64,000 nt of DNA, taken from positions 62,001 through 126,000 of the forward strand of contig JAJPGT010000047.1 in the NCBI GenBank assembly GCA_021325655.1. Direction: 5' to 3'. The stretch is from Pseudomonadota bacterium (GTDB lineage Bacteria > Chloroflexota > UBA6077 > JAJPGT01). A model generated the notes under the pieces. It was not told the origin of the DNA. It ran no database searches and saw nothing but the letters and a program-made list of their open reading frames with translations. This document shows, piece by piece, positions 10,184 to 19,923 of this stretch (the stretch's first letter is position 1; each line of letters opens with the position of its first letter). The translations under genes were made by a program, and so were the position numbers.

Positions 10184-11131
10184 ATGTCCGACCAGTCGCC
10201 GCTCGTCTCTGTCGTGATCCCGAACTGGAACGGGGCTCGCCTGCTGCGGCCCTGCCTGGATTCGCTCCGGCGGCAGACCTACCGTCCGCTGGAGGTGATC
10301 GTCGTGGACGGCGCTTCCCAGGACGGCTCGCAGGAGCTCGTGCGGCGGGAGTACCCGGAGGCGCGGCTGGTCGCGCTCCCGCGCAATCTGGGCTTCGCTG
10401 GCAACGTGAACGCCGGAATTCGTGCCGCGCGGGGGGAGATCATCGCGCTGCTGAACAACGACGCCACCGCCGAGCCGGACTGGATCGAGCAGCTCGTCCG
10501 CGGCTTCGACGATCCGCGCGTCGGCTCGTGCGCCTCGAAGATGCTCCTGGCCGATCGGCCGGGTGTGCTCAACGCCGCGGGCGACTTCTTCGGTCGCAAT
10601 GGGCTGCCAGGGAACCGCGGCGTCTGGGAGCCGGATCGCGGCCAGTACGATGCCAGCGAGGAGGTCTTCGGGGCCTGCGCCGGGGCGGTCGCCTACCGCC
10701 GGGTGATGCTGGACGACATTGGGCTGTTCGACGAGCGGCTGTTCTACCAGTGCGAGGACGTGGACCTGGCGTTCCGCGCCCAGCTCGCCGGCTACCGCTG
10801 CCGCTACGTCCCGAACGCGCGGGTGTACCACCGGCTCAGCGCCAGCGGCGGCGGAGGGTTGGCCTCGTACTACTGCGGGCGGAACTTCATCTGGGTGCTG
10901 CTGAAGAACACGCCGGCGGCTCTGCTGCGGCGTTACTGGCCGCGCATGCTCGCGGCGCAGGTAGGGCTGGCGCTGCACGCGCTCTGGCACATCCGCGAGC
11001 CGTCCGCCCGCGCCCGGCTGCGCGGCCAGGCGCGGGCGCTGCGGGAGCTGCCGCGCATCCTACGCGCCCGCGCCGAGGTCCAGCGCCGGCGCCGGGTCAG
11101 CGACACCTATATCGAATCGATGCTCGCGTGA
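10184..11131 (+). CDS. Glycosyltransferase family 2
   Basis: PLVSVVIPNWNGARLLRPCLDSLRRQTYRPLEVIVVDGASQDGS; ALLNNDATAEPDWIEQL; FYQCEDVDLAFRAQLAGY. Confidence 0.9.
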   Translation: MSDQSPLVSVVIPNWNGARLLRPCLDSLRRQTYRPLEVIVVDGASQDGSQELVRREYPEARLVALPRNLGFAGNVNAGIRAARGEIIALLNNDATAEPDWIEQLVRGFDDPRVGSCASKMLLADRPGVLNAAGDFFGRNGLPGNRGVWEPDRGQYDASEEVFGACAGAVAYRRVMLDDIGLFDERLFYQCEDVDLAFRAQLAGYRCRYVPNARVYHRLSASGGGGLASYYCGRNFIWVLLKNTPAALLRRYWPRMLAAQVGLALHALWHIREPSARARLRGQARALRELPRILRARAEVQRRRRVSDTYIESMLA

Positions 11132-11955
11132 TCGCCTCATCGCGCCCCCGGCTCTCGGTCGTCATTCCCGCGTACAACGAGGAACGGCGTCTGCCCGCGA
11201 CGCTGGAGACGCTCTGCGGGCGCTTGCAGCAGGCCGGGTACAGCCACGAGGTGCTGGTGGTGGACGACGGCAGCCGCGACGGCACCGTGGCCGCGGTAGA
11301 GCACGCCGCGCGCCGCTATCCCGAGCTCCGCCTGATCCGGGCGCCGCATCGCGGCAAGGGCCACGCAGTAAAGACCGGGATGCTAGCGGCGCAGGGCGAC
11401 TATGTCCTGTTCTCCGACGCGGACCTGTCGGTCCCGGTCGACCAGATGCTGCGCTTCCCGGAGGCGCTGGCAGATGCCTTCGAGGTCGCGATCGCCTCAC
11501 GCGAGGGACCCGGCGCCCGCCGCCACGGCGAGCCCAGCTACCGCCACCTGATGGGCCGGGTGTTCAACCTGCTCGTCCAGGCGCTCGCCGTGCCCGGGGT
11601 GCAGGATACGCAGTGCGGGCTGAAGTGCTTCACACGCGACAGCGCCCAGGCAGTGTTCAGCCGGGTGACCATCGACGGCTTCGGATTCGACGTGGAGGCG
11701 CTCTACCTGGCCCGGAAGCTGGGCTACCAGGTGCGCGAGATTCCGGTGGAGTGGCGCCACGTACCCCAGAGTCGGGTGAACCCGCTTCGCGACACCCTCG
11801 ACATGTTCCTGGACGTGCTGCGCGTTCGCCTGAACGATCTGCGCGGGCTGTACCGCGAGCGGAGCCGCGGGGATGCGGGTGCCGGGGCCGTGGCGCGGGG
11901 CTCGGAGTCGCGCCTCCCGAGCCCGGAGGCGCCTGGTCCCGCAGGCGAGCCCTGA
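11128..11955 (+). CDS. Dolichyl-phosphate beta-glucosyltransferase-like GT2
   Basis: RLSVVIPAYNEERRLPATLETL; VDDGSRDGTVAAVEHAARRYPELRLIRAPHRGKGHAVKTGMLAAQGDYVLFSDADLSVP; GVQDTQCGLKCF. GTG start overlaps the upstream TGA. Confidence 0.88.
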   Translation: MIASSRPRLSVVIPAYNEERRLPATLETLCGRLQQAGYSHEVLVVDDGSRDGTVAAVEHAARRYPELRLIRAPHRGKGHAVKTGMLAAQGDYVLFSDADLSVPVDQMLRFPEALADAFEVAIASREGPGARRHGEPSYRHLMGRVFNLLVQALAVPGVQDTQCGLKCFTRDSAQAVFSRVTIDGFGFDVEALYLARKLGYQVREIPVEWRHVPQSRVNPLRDTLDMFLDVLRVRLNDLRGLYRERSRGDAGAGAVARGSESRLPSPEAPGPAGEP

Positions 11956-12085
11956 GCGTCCGTCGGTACAGCGCGCCGAGGGCACCCCGCGCGGCGAGGG
12001 TGGAGTCCAGGGCCCTCGTTCTGCCGCGCTGAGTTCCCTGGCGGGGTGAGGCCGACCGAGCCCGAGCGCGGCGCGGCGGCGCTGC

Positions 12086-12091
12086 TATACT
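12086..12091 (+). promoter_or_regulatory. Extended -10 element TGC-TATACT upstream of metG
   Basis: TGCTATACT at 12083-12091, followed by GGAGGAG SD and TTG start at 12116. Confidence 0.45.
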
Positions 12092-12115
12092 GCCTCACAG
12101 TCCCCGGAGGAGCCA

Positions 12116-13726
12116 TTGCCCGAGCGTATCCTCGTTTGCACCGCCTGGCCCTACGCTAACGCCTCGCTGCACCCGGGCCACATGGCCGGGGTGTACGTCC
12201 CGGCCGACACGTTCGCCCGCTTCCAGCGGCTGCGCGGCAACGAGGTGCTGATGGTCTCTGGCAGCGACTGCCACGGGACGCCGATCACCGTGCGCGCGGA
12301 GCAAGAGGGGGTCAGCCCGGCGGAGATCGCGGCGCGATTCCACCAGGAGTTCCTCGGGTACTGGGAGCGGCTGGGGATCAGCTATGACCTGTACACCACG
12401 ACGATGACCGACAACCACCGGCGGGTGACGCAGGACATCTTCCTGAAGCTGCTCCGGCAAGGCGATATCTTCACCCAGACGATGGTCTCGCCCTACGATC
12501 CGGTGGTCGGACGCTTCCTGCCGGACCGTTACGTGGAGGGTACCTGTCCCAACTGCGGCTATCCGCGCGCTCGGGGCGACCAGTGCGACAACTGCGGTCG
12601 GCCACTGGACCCGCAGCAGCTCATCGACCCGCGGAGCACGCTCTCCGGCCAGCCGCCCCAGTTCCGCGAAACGGAGCATTTCTTTCTCGATCTGCGGCGG
12701 GTCAACGCCGTGCTGCTGGAATGGGCCCGCCAGCAGACCCAGTGGCGCCCGAATGTCTACAACTTCACCATCCGCTACCTGGAAGATGGGCTCCAGCCCC
12801 GCGCGATCACCCGTGACATCGAGTGGGGCATTCCGATCCCGGTGGCCGGGTACGAGGACAAGCGCATCTATGTCTGGTTCGAAGCCGTTATCGGCTACCT
12901 GTCCGCCAGCGTCGAGTGGGCGGCGCTGCGGGGAGAGCCCGACGCCTGGGAGCGCTGGTGGAAGCAGCCCTCGCGCTCGTACTACTTCATTGGCAAGGAC
13001 AACATCGTCTTCCACACGGTCATCTGGCCCGGCGAGCTGATGGCCTATGGCGGGCTCAATCTCCCCTACGACGTCCCCTCCAACGAGTTCATGAACTACG
13101 AGGGGGAGAAGTTCTCCAAGAGCCGCGGCGTGGGCATCTTCATGCCGGAGCTGCTGGAGCAGTTCGACCCGGACCCGATCCGCTACTACCTGACCGCGAA
13201 CGCCCCGGAGCAGGCGGACAGCGACTTCTCGCTCCGCGAGCTGGTGCGACGCAACAACGACGAGCTTGTGGCCACCTGGGGCAATCTGGTCCACCGCACG
13301 CTCACCTTCGTGCAGCGCTACTTCGAGGGGCGGGCTCCGCGCCCCGGGGGCGACCCATTGGTGCAGGAGGAGATCGAGCGGGCCTGTGCCGCCGTGACCG
13401 CGGGGCTCGAAGCGGCGCGCTTCAAGGACACCCTCGGCGAGGCGTTCGCTCTGGCGCGCTTCGGCAACCGCTACTTCGACGAGAAGGCGCCCTGGAAACT
13501 GGTGAAGCAGGACAGAGAGGCCTGCGCCGCGATCCTGGGCGACCTGCTGCACATTGTGAACGCGCTGAAGGTACTGCTCGCCCCCTTCCTGCCGTTCTCC
13601 TCGGCCCGGCTGCACACGCTGCTGGGCTACCAGGACTCGCTCGAAGCGCGCGGCTGGCGAATGGAGCCCCTGCCGACCGGCCAGCCCCTGCCGCCGCCGA
13701 CGCCGTTGTTTACCAAGCTGGAGTAG
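12116..13726 (+). CDS. metG: Methionyl-tRNA synthetase (short form, TTG start)
   Basis: ILVCTAWPYANASLHPGHMAGVYVPADTFARFQRLRGNEVLMVSGSDCHGTP; Zn knuckle CPNCG...CDNCG; GEKFSKSRGVGI. SD GGAGGAG just upstream of TTG. Confidence 0.92.
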   Translation: MPERILVCTAWPYANASLHPGHMAGVYVPADTFARFQRLRGNEVLMVSGSDCHGTPITVRAEQEGVSPAEIAARFHQEFLGYWERLGISYDLYTTTMTDNHRRVTQDIFLKLLRQGDIFTQTMVSPYDPVVGRFLPDRYVEGTCPNCGYPRARGDQCDNCGRPLDPQQLIDPRSTLSGQPPQFRETEHFFLDLRRVNAVLLEWARQQTQWRPNVYNFTIRYLEDGLQPRAITRDIEWGIPIPVAGYEDKRIYVWFEAVIGYLSASVEWAALRGEPDAWERWWKQPSRSYYFIGKDNIVFHTVIWPGELMAYGGLNLPYDVPSNEFMNYEGEKFSKSRGVGIFMPELLEQFDPDPIRYYLTANAPEQADSDFSLRELVRRNNDELVATWGNLVHRTLTFVQRYFEGRAPRPGGDPLVQEEIERACAAVTAGLEAARFKDTLGEAFALARFGNRYFDEKAPWKLVKQDREACAAILGDLLHIVNALKVLLAPFLPFSSARLHTLLGYQDSLEARGWRMEPLPTGQPLPPPTPLFTKLE

Positions 13727-13727
13727 C

Positions 13728-15335
13728 GCGACGGTCGGCCAGCTTCCCGCGGCGTCGCGGCGCGCCCTCCCCCGCCTGCGCGCCGATCTGCTTGCGCTCG
13801 CCTGGATCGTCGTCGCCTATCTGGCGCTGGCGTGGGGGTACGCCCGAGCGACGCCACCCTGGAACAACCCGGACGAGCCCGCGCACTACGCCTACGTCGA
13901 GTATCTCGCGACCCGAGCGGCGCTGCCCACCCTGCGGCCCGGCGACTGGGACTCCACGGCGCTCGAGGCGCTGAAGGCACAGGCTCGCTTCTCCAGCGAC
14001 GTCTCATTCGCCGGTGCCACCTACGAGTACCACCAGCCACCGCTGTACTACCTGCTCGAAACGCCGGTCTACTGGCTGACTGCCGCGAGCAGCCTGCGCG
14101 CCCGGGTACTGGCGCTGCGGCTGATTTCGATCCTCCTGGGCGCGCTGACCGTCCTGGCCGGCTTTGGCGCTGCCCGCGCCGCGTTCCCGAGCCGGCCGTG
14201 GCTCTGGCCAATAGCGGCGGGCGTCATGGCGTTCACCCCCATGTTCACTGCCATCTCGGCCGCGATCAACAACGACGCACTGGCGAACCTGCTGGCCGCG
14301 TGCGCCGTCTGGCTGCTGATGGCGCTGCCGCGCCGAGGCGCGACCGCGCGCGAGGCGCTGCTCGCCGGAGCGCTCGCCGGGCTGCTGCTGCTGGCCAAGC
14401 TAACCGTCTACCTGTTCGTCCCGCTCCTGCTGCTCGCGCTGCTGGCAGGCAGTGTCATCGAGGCGCGGCCGACGCGCCGCTCCCCACAGCCCACTCCTGC
14501 CGGCGGGGCGCCCGCGCTGCCCACGCCGGGTGCACGCGGGCGCTCACTGCGCCCTGGCAGCGAACCCGGGCATCTGCCGCTCGCGGCCCGCAACCTGGCG
14601 CTCGCCCTCGGGGTCGCGCTGGTGCTCTCCGGCTGGTGGTTCGCCCGTAACGCCGCCGTGTATGGTCTGGCGGACCTGCTGGCGACCGGCCGGCACGACC
14701 AGGTGGTCGTGGGCCAGCTCCGCTGGTCAGAGACCGGCCTGGCACCACTGGAGGCCTGGTGGCTGTTCGGCTCAACGCTGTTCCGCTCGTACTGGGCCCA
14801 GTTCGGCTGGATGGGCATTGTCGTGAGCGACCGCCTGTACTGGCTCTACCTGGTGTTCGCCGTGCTCGGCGGCGCTGGCCTGGCGCTGGCGCGGCGCGAG
14901 CGGGCCTGGCGCGGCGAGCGCAGTGGACGAGCCATCCTGGTTCTCGGCATAAGCGTGCTCGCGGTGGTGGGAGAAGTCCTCTACTACAACCTCACCTTTG
15001 TCCAGCCGCAGGGGCGCTATCTGTTCCCGGCGCTGGCGCCGCTGTCGCTGCTGCTGGCGCTCGGCTGGGATGCGCTGGCGCGGCGCGGCGGGTGGCTCGC
15101 CGGGCTGGTCGCTGGCTGCGCGGTGTTTGCCCTGGGCGTCGCGGGCGAGGAGCTGTTCGGAGTGCTGCTCCGCCCGGCTGGACTCGTGCCGCCCGCGTTG
15201 CTGGCCCTGCTGGCGGCGCTGGCTGGACCGCGCCTGGGCGCTCGTGTGGGCGCATTGGCCCTGATGGTGCTGGCGCTGGCGGCGCTGGACCTGGCCTGCC
15301 TGGTCGGCTTCGTCCAGCGCTTCTTCGCCGGCTGA
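13728..15335 (+). CDS. Glycosyltransferase family 39-like integral membrane protein (start codon unresolved)
   Basis: Same frame as ORF 14226..15335 extends upstream without stop and encodes LLALAWIVVAYLALAWGYARATPPWNNPDEPAHYAYVEYLATR... (DE-P-AHY motif of PMT-like GT-C proteins). The ORF track starts only at an internal ATG. Confidence 0.7.
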   Translation, partial: ATVGQLPAASRRALPRLRADLLALAWIVVAYLALAWGYARATPPWNNPDEPAHYAYVEYLATRAALPTLRPGDWDSTALEALKAQARFSSDVSFAGATYEYHQPPLYYLLETPVYWLTAASSLRARVLALRLISILLGALTVLAGFGAARAAFPSRPWLWPIAAGVMAFTPMFTAISAAINNDALANLLAACAVWLLMALPRRGATAREALLAGALAGLLLLAKLTVYLFVPLLLLALLAGSVIEARPTRRSPQPTPAGGAPALPTPGARGRSLRPGSEPGHLPLAARNLALALGVALVLSGWWFARNAAVYGLADLLATGRHDQVVVGQLRWSETGLAPLEAWWLFGSTLFRSYWAQFGWMGIVVSDRLYWLYLVFAVLGGAGLALARRERAWRGERSGRAILVLGISVLAVVGEVLYYNLTFVQPQGRYLFPALAPLSLLLALGWDALARRGGWLAGLVAGCAVFALGVAGEELFGVLLRPAGLVPPALLALLAALAGPRLGARVGALALMVLALAALDLACLVGFVQRFFAG

Positions 15336-15381
15336 GCCCGTTCGGGGCGTACAATCCGCGCAACCGCAAGGGAGCACGAGG

Positions 15382-16569
15382 ATGACCCTGGACGCCGCGC
15401 CGACGAGCGGAACCGACTTCTACCTGCTGGACGAATGGCTCACGCCGGAGGAGCGCGCGATCCGCGACCGCGTTCGCGCCTTCTGTAACCGGGAAATGGT
15501 CCCGATCATCAACGACTATTGGGACCGGGCCGAGTTTCCATTCGAGCTGATCCCGAAGCTCGCCGCACTCGGCATCGCCGGCGGGACGATCAAGGGCTAC
15601 GGCTGCCCGGGGATGAGTACGATTGCGGCCGGGCTGGTGGGAATGGAGCTGGCGCGGGGCGACGGCAGCGTGAGCACCTTTTTCGGGGTGCACTCCGGGC
15701 TAGCGATGCAGACGATCGCCCTGCTTGGCTCCGAGGCGCAGCGCCGCCACTGGCTTCCCCCAATGGCCCGCCTGGAGCGGATCGGCGCCTTTGCCCTGAC
15801 TGAGCCGAACCACGGCTCGGACGCGGTACTGCTGGAGACGCGCGTCCGGCGCGATGGAGACAGCTACGTGCTCGACGGGGAGAAGCGCTGGATCGGCAAC
15901 GCCTCGCTCGCCGACGTCACGATCGTCTGGGCCCGCGGCGACGACGGCCAGGTGAACGGGTTCCTGGTGGAGAAGGGGACGCCCGGTTTCGAGGCGCAGG
16001 TCATCACCGGCAAGACCTCCAAGCGGGCAGTCTGGCAGACCCACATCAGCCTGCGCGGGGTGCGTGTCCCCGCGGGCAATCGCCTGCCCGGGGCGAACAG
16101 CTTCGAGGATACTGCTCGGATCCTCACCGCGACGCGCTACTCGGTCGCCTGGGGCGCGCTGGGCCACGCCCTGGCCGCCTACGAGGCGGCGCGGAGCTAC
16201 GTGCTGGAGCGGGTCCAATTCGGCAAGCCGCTGGCCGCCTTCCAGCTCGTCCAGGACAAGCTGGCGCGGATGCTGGCCGCGATCACCGCGATGCAGCTCC
16301 TCTGCCTGCGGCTCAGCCAGCTCTTGGAGGCCGGGAAAATGACGCCGGGGATGGCCTCGCTGGCGAAGATGAACAACGCCGCCAAGGCGCGGCAGATCGT
16401 CGCCGACGCGCGCGACCTGCTGGGTGGCAACGGGATTCTGCTGGAGAACCATATCGCCCGGCACCAGGCGGACATGGAGGCGGTGTTCACCTACGAGGGC
16501 ACCGACCACATCCAGGCGCTCATTTTGGGCCGCGAGATCACCGGGCTGTCCGCCTTCTCTGGCCGCTGA
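15382..16569 (+). CDS. Acyl-CoA dehydrogenase
   Basis: FALTEPNHGSDAVLLETRVRRDGDSYVLDGEKRWIGNASLADV; LGGNGILLENHIARHQADMEAVFTYEGTDHIQALILGREITG. Confidence 0.92.
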   Translation: MTLDAAPTSGTDFYLLDEWLTPEERAIRDRVRAFCNREMVPIINDYWDRAEFPFELIPKLAALGIAGGTIKGYGCPGMSTIAAGLVGMELARGDGSVSTFFGVHSGLAMQTIALLGSEAQRRHWLPPMARLERIGAFALTEPNHGSDAVLLETRVRRDGDSYVLDGEKRWIGNASLADVTIVWARGDDGQVNGFLVEKGTPGFEAQVITGKTSKRAVWQTHISLRGVRVPAGNRLPGANSFEDTARILTATRYSVAWGALGHALAAYEAARSYVLERVQFGKPLAAFQLVQDKLARMLAAITAMQLLCLRLSQLLEAGKMTPGMASLAKMNNAAKARQIVADARDLLGGNGILLENHIARHQADMEAVFTYEGTDHIQALILGREITGLSAFSGR

Positions 16570-16632
16570 GCGAACCGCTGGGGACAAGCAGATGAAGGCT
16601 GGTGGCGAGCACGCCATGGAGGTATTGGCGCG

Positions 16633-17007
16633 GTGAGTGACGACGGAATGCAGTACTTCGCGCTGTTCTATGACGTGGTTGACGACTTCGTCCGGCGCCG
16701 GGCGCCGTACCGAGAGGAGCATCTGCGCCTGGCCCGGGAGGCGCATCGCCGGGGCGAGCTGCTCCTCGCCGGTGCGTTCAGCGACCCGGCCGATCGCGCG
16801 CTGCTCGTGTTTCGTGCGCCCCATCGCGCCGTCGCGGAGGACTTCGCTCGGAACGATCCCTACGTTACGCATGGGCTCGTCGTCCGCTGGGAGGTACGAG
16901 CCTGGACAGTCGTGATCGGCGCTCAGCCGACCGAGGCGCTTCCGTCGGGCGGGACAGCGGCAGCACCCGGCGTGGAGCGATCAGTCGGCGCGAGCCCGAA
17001 CTCCTGA
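16633..17007 (+). CDS. YCII-related domain protein
   Basis: YFALFYDVVDDFVRRRAPYREEHLRLAREAHRRGELLLAGAFSDPADRALLVF...FARNDPYVTHGLV. Confidence 0.8.
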   Translation: MSDDGMQYFALFYDVVDDFVRRRAPYREEHLRLAREAHRRGELLLAGAFSDPADRALLVFRAPHRAVAEDFARNDPYVTHGLVVRWEVRAWTVVIGAQPTEALPSGGTAAAPGVERSVGASPNS

Positions 17008-18948
17008 CAGCAGCGATGAGGCTTCCTCCCGCAGCGCCCGAGCCGCAGCGGCGATGCCATCGGCAGTGAGGCCGAGCATCAGTCGTTGCTGGGCCTGCGA
17101 GGCGTGGTCGACGAGCACGTCCGGCACGCCGAGACGGTGCACGCGCACCTGGCCGAGGCCCAGGCGGTCGAGGGCCTCGGAGACGGCGCTGCCAAAGCCC
17201 CCGGCGATGACGTTCTCCTCGACAGTGAGCAGGGCGTCGAACCGCGCCGCGAGCGCGCGCAGCAGCGCCTCGTCCAGTGGCTTGACGAAGCGCGCGTTGA
17301 CCACCGTCGTCTCGATTCCGTCGGCCGCGAGCCGGTCCGCGGCCGCGAGGGCCGGGGCGACCATCGCCCCGATCGCCAGGATCGCCACGTCGCTCCCCTC
17401 GCGCAGTACCTCCGCCTGGCCGAGCGGGATCGGGTCGAACGACGAGTCCAGCGGCACGCCGAGGCCGGCCCCGCGCGGGTAGCGGATCGCGGCTGGGCCG
17501 GGATGGGTGATGGCGGTCACGAGCAGATGCCGCAGCTCGTTCTCGTCCTTGGGCGCCATCACGACCATGTTCGGGATACAGCGCAGATAGGTCAAGTCGT
17601 ACACGCCCTGATGGGTGCGGCCGTCCTCGCCGACGAGCCCGCCGTTGGGGACGGCGAAGGTGACGTCCAGGTTCTGCACGCAGACGTCGTGGATCACCTG
17701 GTCGTAGGCGCGCTGCAGGAAGGTGGAGTAGATCGTGCAGACCGGCTTCATCCCCTGCGTCGCCAGCCCGGCGGCGAAGGTGACGGCGTGTGCCTCGGCG
17801 ATGCCGACGTCGAAGAAGCGATCCGGGAAACGCTGCCCGAAGCGAACGAGATTGGTGCCCGACGCCATCGCGGCGGTGATTGCGACGATGCGCGGGTCGG
17901 TCTCCGCGAGCTGGATGAGCGTGTCGGCGAACACTGCGCCGTACGCGGGCGCAGCCGGCTTCTTCGCCCCCACGGCGGCGATGCCGTGCCATTTCTCGTT
18001 GTCCGCCTCGGCGGGCTCGAATCCCTTGCCCTTGGTGGTCACCGCGTGGATCAGGACCGGGCGGTTGAGCGTACGCGCGGCCCGCAGGGTCTCCTGCAAG
18101 GTCACGATGTCGTGGCCGTCGATCGGGCCGAGATAGGTGAAGCCCATCTCCTCCCAGAACATTGTGAACAGGAGAAAGTCCTTGACGCCGCGCCAGGCGC
18201 GGCGCGCCGCCTGCTGCATCTGCTCCCCGAGCGGCAGCCGCTCCAGCCCCTTCCAGACCTCCTCCTTGGCCTCCCGATAGCGCGGGTGGGTGCGGACTCG
18301 CATCAGGATGCGGGAGATGGCGCCGACGTTCGGGGAGATCGACATCCCGTTGTCGTTGAGCACCACGATGAGCGGGCGTTCCAGGTGCCCGGCGTTGTTG
18401 AGGCCCTCGTAGGCCAGGCCGCCGGTGAGCGCGCCGTCGCCGATCACCGCCACCACCGCGTAGTCCTCGCCGCGCAGGTCGCGAGCGACGGCCATGCCGA
18501 GCGCGGCGGAGATAGACGTACTGGCGTGCCCGGCCCCGAAGACGTCGTGCTCGCTCTCCTCGCGCGCCAGGAAGCCCGACAGCCCCCCGGCCTGGCGGAT
18601 CGTTCCGAAGCGATCCAACCGCCCCGTGACCAGCTTGTGCGGGTAGGCCTGGTGCCCAACGTCCCAGACGATCTTGTCACGGGGCGAGTCGAACACGGTG
18701 TGCAGCGCGAGTGTCAGCTCGACCGTGCCCAGGTTGGGCGACAGATGCCCGCCGGTCCGGGCGACCGTCGCGGCGAGCTCGCCCCGGATCTCCTGTGCCA
18801 GGGTACGCAGCTCGTCGGCGCTGAGTCGCTTCAGGTCGGCGGGGTCGCGGATGTCATCCAGGATTCGAGCCATATCGCTGCCTTCACCCTTCTTGGCCAC
18901 GGGGAGGCGTGGTTCAACCGTCCCGGGCCGGGCGTCTGTTCGAAGCAT
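16981..18948 (-). CDS. dxs: 1-deoxy-D-xylulose-5-phosphate synthase (true start probably near 18873, MARILDDI)
   Basis: VWDVGHQAYPHKLVTGR; VIGDGALTGGLAYEGLNNAGHL; VLNDNGMSISPNVG; TYLGPIDGHD; GEDGRTHQGVYDLTYLRCIPNMVVMAPKDENEL. Confidence 0.93.
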   Translation of the reverse strand: MLRTDARPGTVEPRLPVAKKGEGSDMARILDDIRDPADLKRLSADELRTLAQEIRGELAATVARTGGHLSPNLGTVELTLALHTVFDSPRDKIVWDVGHQAYPHKLVTGRLDRFGTIRQAGGLSGFLAREESEHDVFGAGHASTSISAALGMAVARDLRGEDYAVVAVIGDGALTGGLAYEGLNNAGHLERPLIVVLNDNGMSISPNVGAISRILMRVRTHPRYREAKEEVWKGLERLPLGEQMQQAARRAWRGVKDFLLFTMFWEEMGFTYLGPIDGHDIVTLQETLRAARTLNRPVLIHAVTTKGKGFEPAEADNEKWHGIAAVGAKKPAAPAYGAVFADTLIQLAETDPRIVAITAAMASGTNLVRFGQRFPDRFFDVGIAEAHAVTFAAGLATQGMKPVCTIYSTFLQRAYDQVIHDVCVQNLDVTFAVPNGGLVGEDGRTHQGVYDLTYLRCIPNMVVMAPKDENELRHLLVTAITHPGPAAIRYPRGAGLGVPLDSSFDPIPLGQAEVLREGSDVAILAIGAMVAPALAAADRLAADGIETTVVNARFVKPLDEALLRALAARFDALLTVEENVIAGGFGSAVSEALDRLGLGQVRVHRLGVPDVLVDHASQAQQRLMLGLTADGIAAAARALREEASSLLSGVRARAD

Positions 18949-18990
18949 GGTACCAGCATTGAGGCCCGGAAGGCGCGCCGTGCGGCCGGG

Positions 18991-19848
18991 TCAACTGCCC
19001 ACGGCCGTCGTGGCGCGCTGCCGCCAGGACGCCAATCGAATGCCACGCCGCTCCAGAACGAGCCGGGGGTGCGGGTCGGTGAGGCTGGCGAGCTCCCGCT
19101 CGCGCCCGTCGACGTAGCGGGTCGCCTCAGCGAGCGCGGCGTCGGGGTACCCCGGGTGCGTCATCAGCTCGGTCCAGCCGGGCTCCAGATCGGCGAGCTG
19201 CCTGGCGAGCGCGCGCTGGTCGAAACCGTAGCCCAGCCCGAGCCCGGCGAAGTGGTCGGTGGTACGGAGGCCGGCGGCGCGAATCGCCTGCCGGAGCCAG
19301 CAGGCGCGGGCCGACACGAGCAGCGCGCGCAGCAGATCGCGGGTGGCGCGCCGACGCGGGCGCTCTACAGGGCAGCGGACTGCGGGGATGCCGTATTCGC
19401 GCGCCAGCAGCAGGGTGATACGTCCCACCAGCGGCTGGGTGTGGATGTGGTGATGGGAATCCAGGTGGTCGAGCTGCGCCCCGAGCGTCAGGGCGCGTTC
19501 GATCTGCGCCGACAGCTCGCGGCGGAGGTCCTCCGGGCGCAAGCGACCCAGTTGCGCTCGTGCGAGCCAGACGCCGAGCACCGGGAACCGGCCGTCCGGC
19601 CCCACCAGCGAGGGCACCCGAGCGGCCGGGGTCAGTGGGGCGCCGGCGGTGAGCGTGAGGTGCAGCCCGAGCCCCAGCGAGGGGCACGCGCGCCAGAAGG
19701 CGACCGCCTCCGCCGCCCAGGGCTGATTACTCATCAGGCTGGCGCTGCGCACCAGCCCGCGCTGGTGCGCTTCGATCACCCCACGATTGACCCCGGGGCT
19801 GATCCCGAAGTCGTCGGCATTCACGATCAGTGCGCAACCCTCAGCCAT
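18991..19848 (-). CDS. ChbG/YdjC/HpnK-family carbohydrate deacetylase
   Basis: LIVNADDFGISPGVNRGVIEAHQRGLVRSASLMSN; LDHLDSHHHIHTQPLV; ELMTHPGY. Confidence 0.85.
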   Translation of the reverse strand: MAEGCALIVNADDFGISPGVNRGVIEAHQRGLVRSASLMSNQPWAAEAVAFWRACPSLGLGLHLTLTAGAPLTPAARVPSLVGPDGRFPVLGVWLARAQLGRLRPEDLRRELSAQIERALTLGAQLDHLDSHHHIHTQPLVGRITLLLAREYGIPAVRCPVERPRRRATRDLLRALLVSARACWLRQAIRAAGLRTTDHFAGLGLGYGFDQRALARQLADLEPGWTELMTHPGYPDAALAEATRYVDGRERELASLTDPHPRLVLERRGIRLASWRQRATTAVGS

Positions 19849-19923
19849 CCACAACCCGCCCAGCCGTCGGCCGACGGCGATTGTATACTGCCGCGTCACC
19901 ATCTCTGTTGAGGAGAGCGGGTC

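Noticed and set aside
12095-13615. 506-aa minus ORF
   Set aside because: Antisense to metG, which has unmistakable synthetase motifs.
17086-19911. 941-aa plus-strand ORF
   Set aside because: Antisense to dxs and the YdjC-like gene; shadow ORF expected in GC-rich DNA, no domain-like composition.
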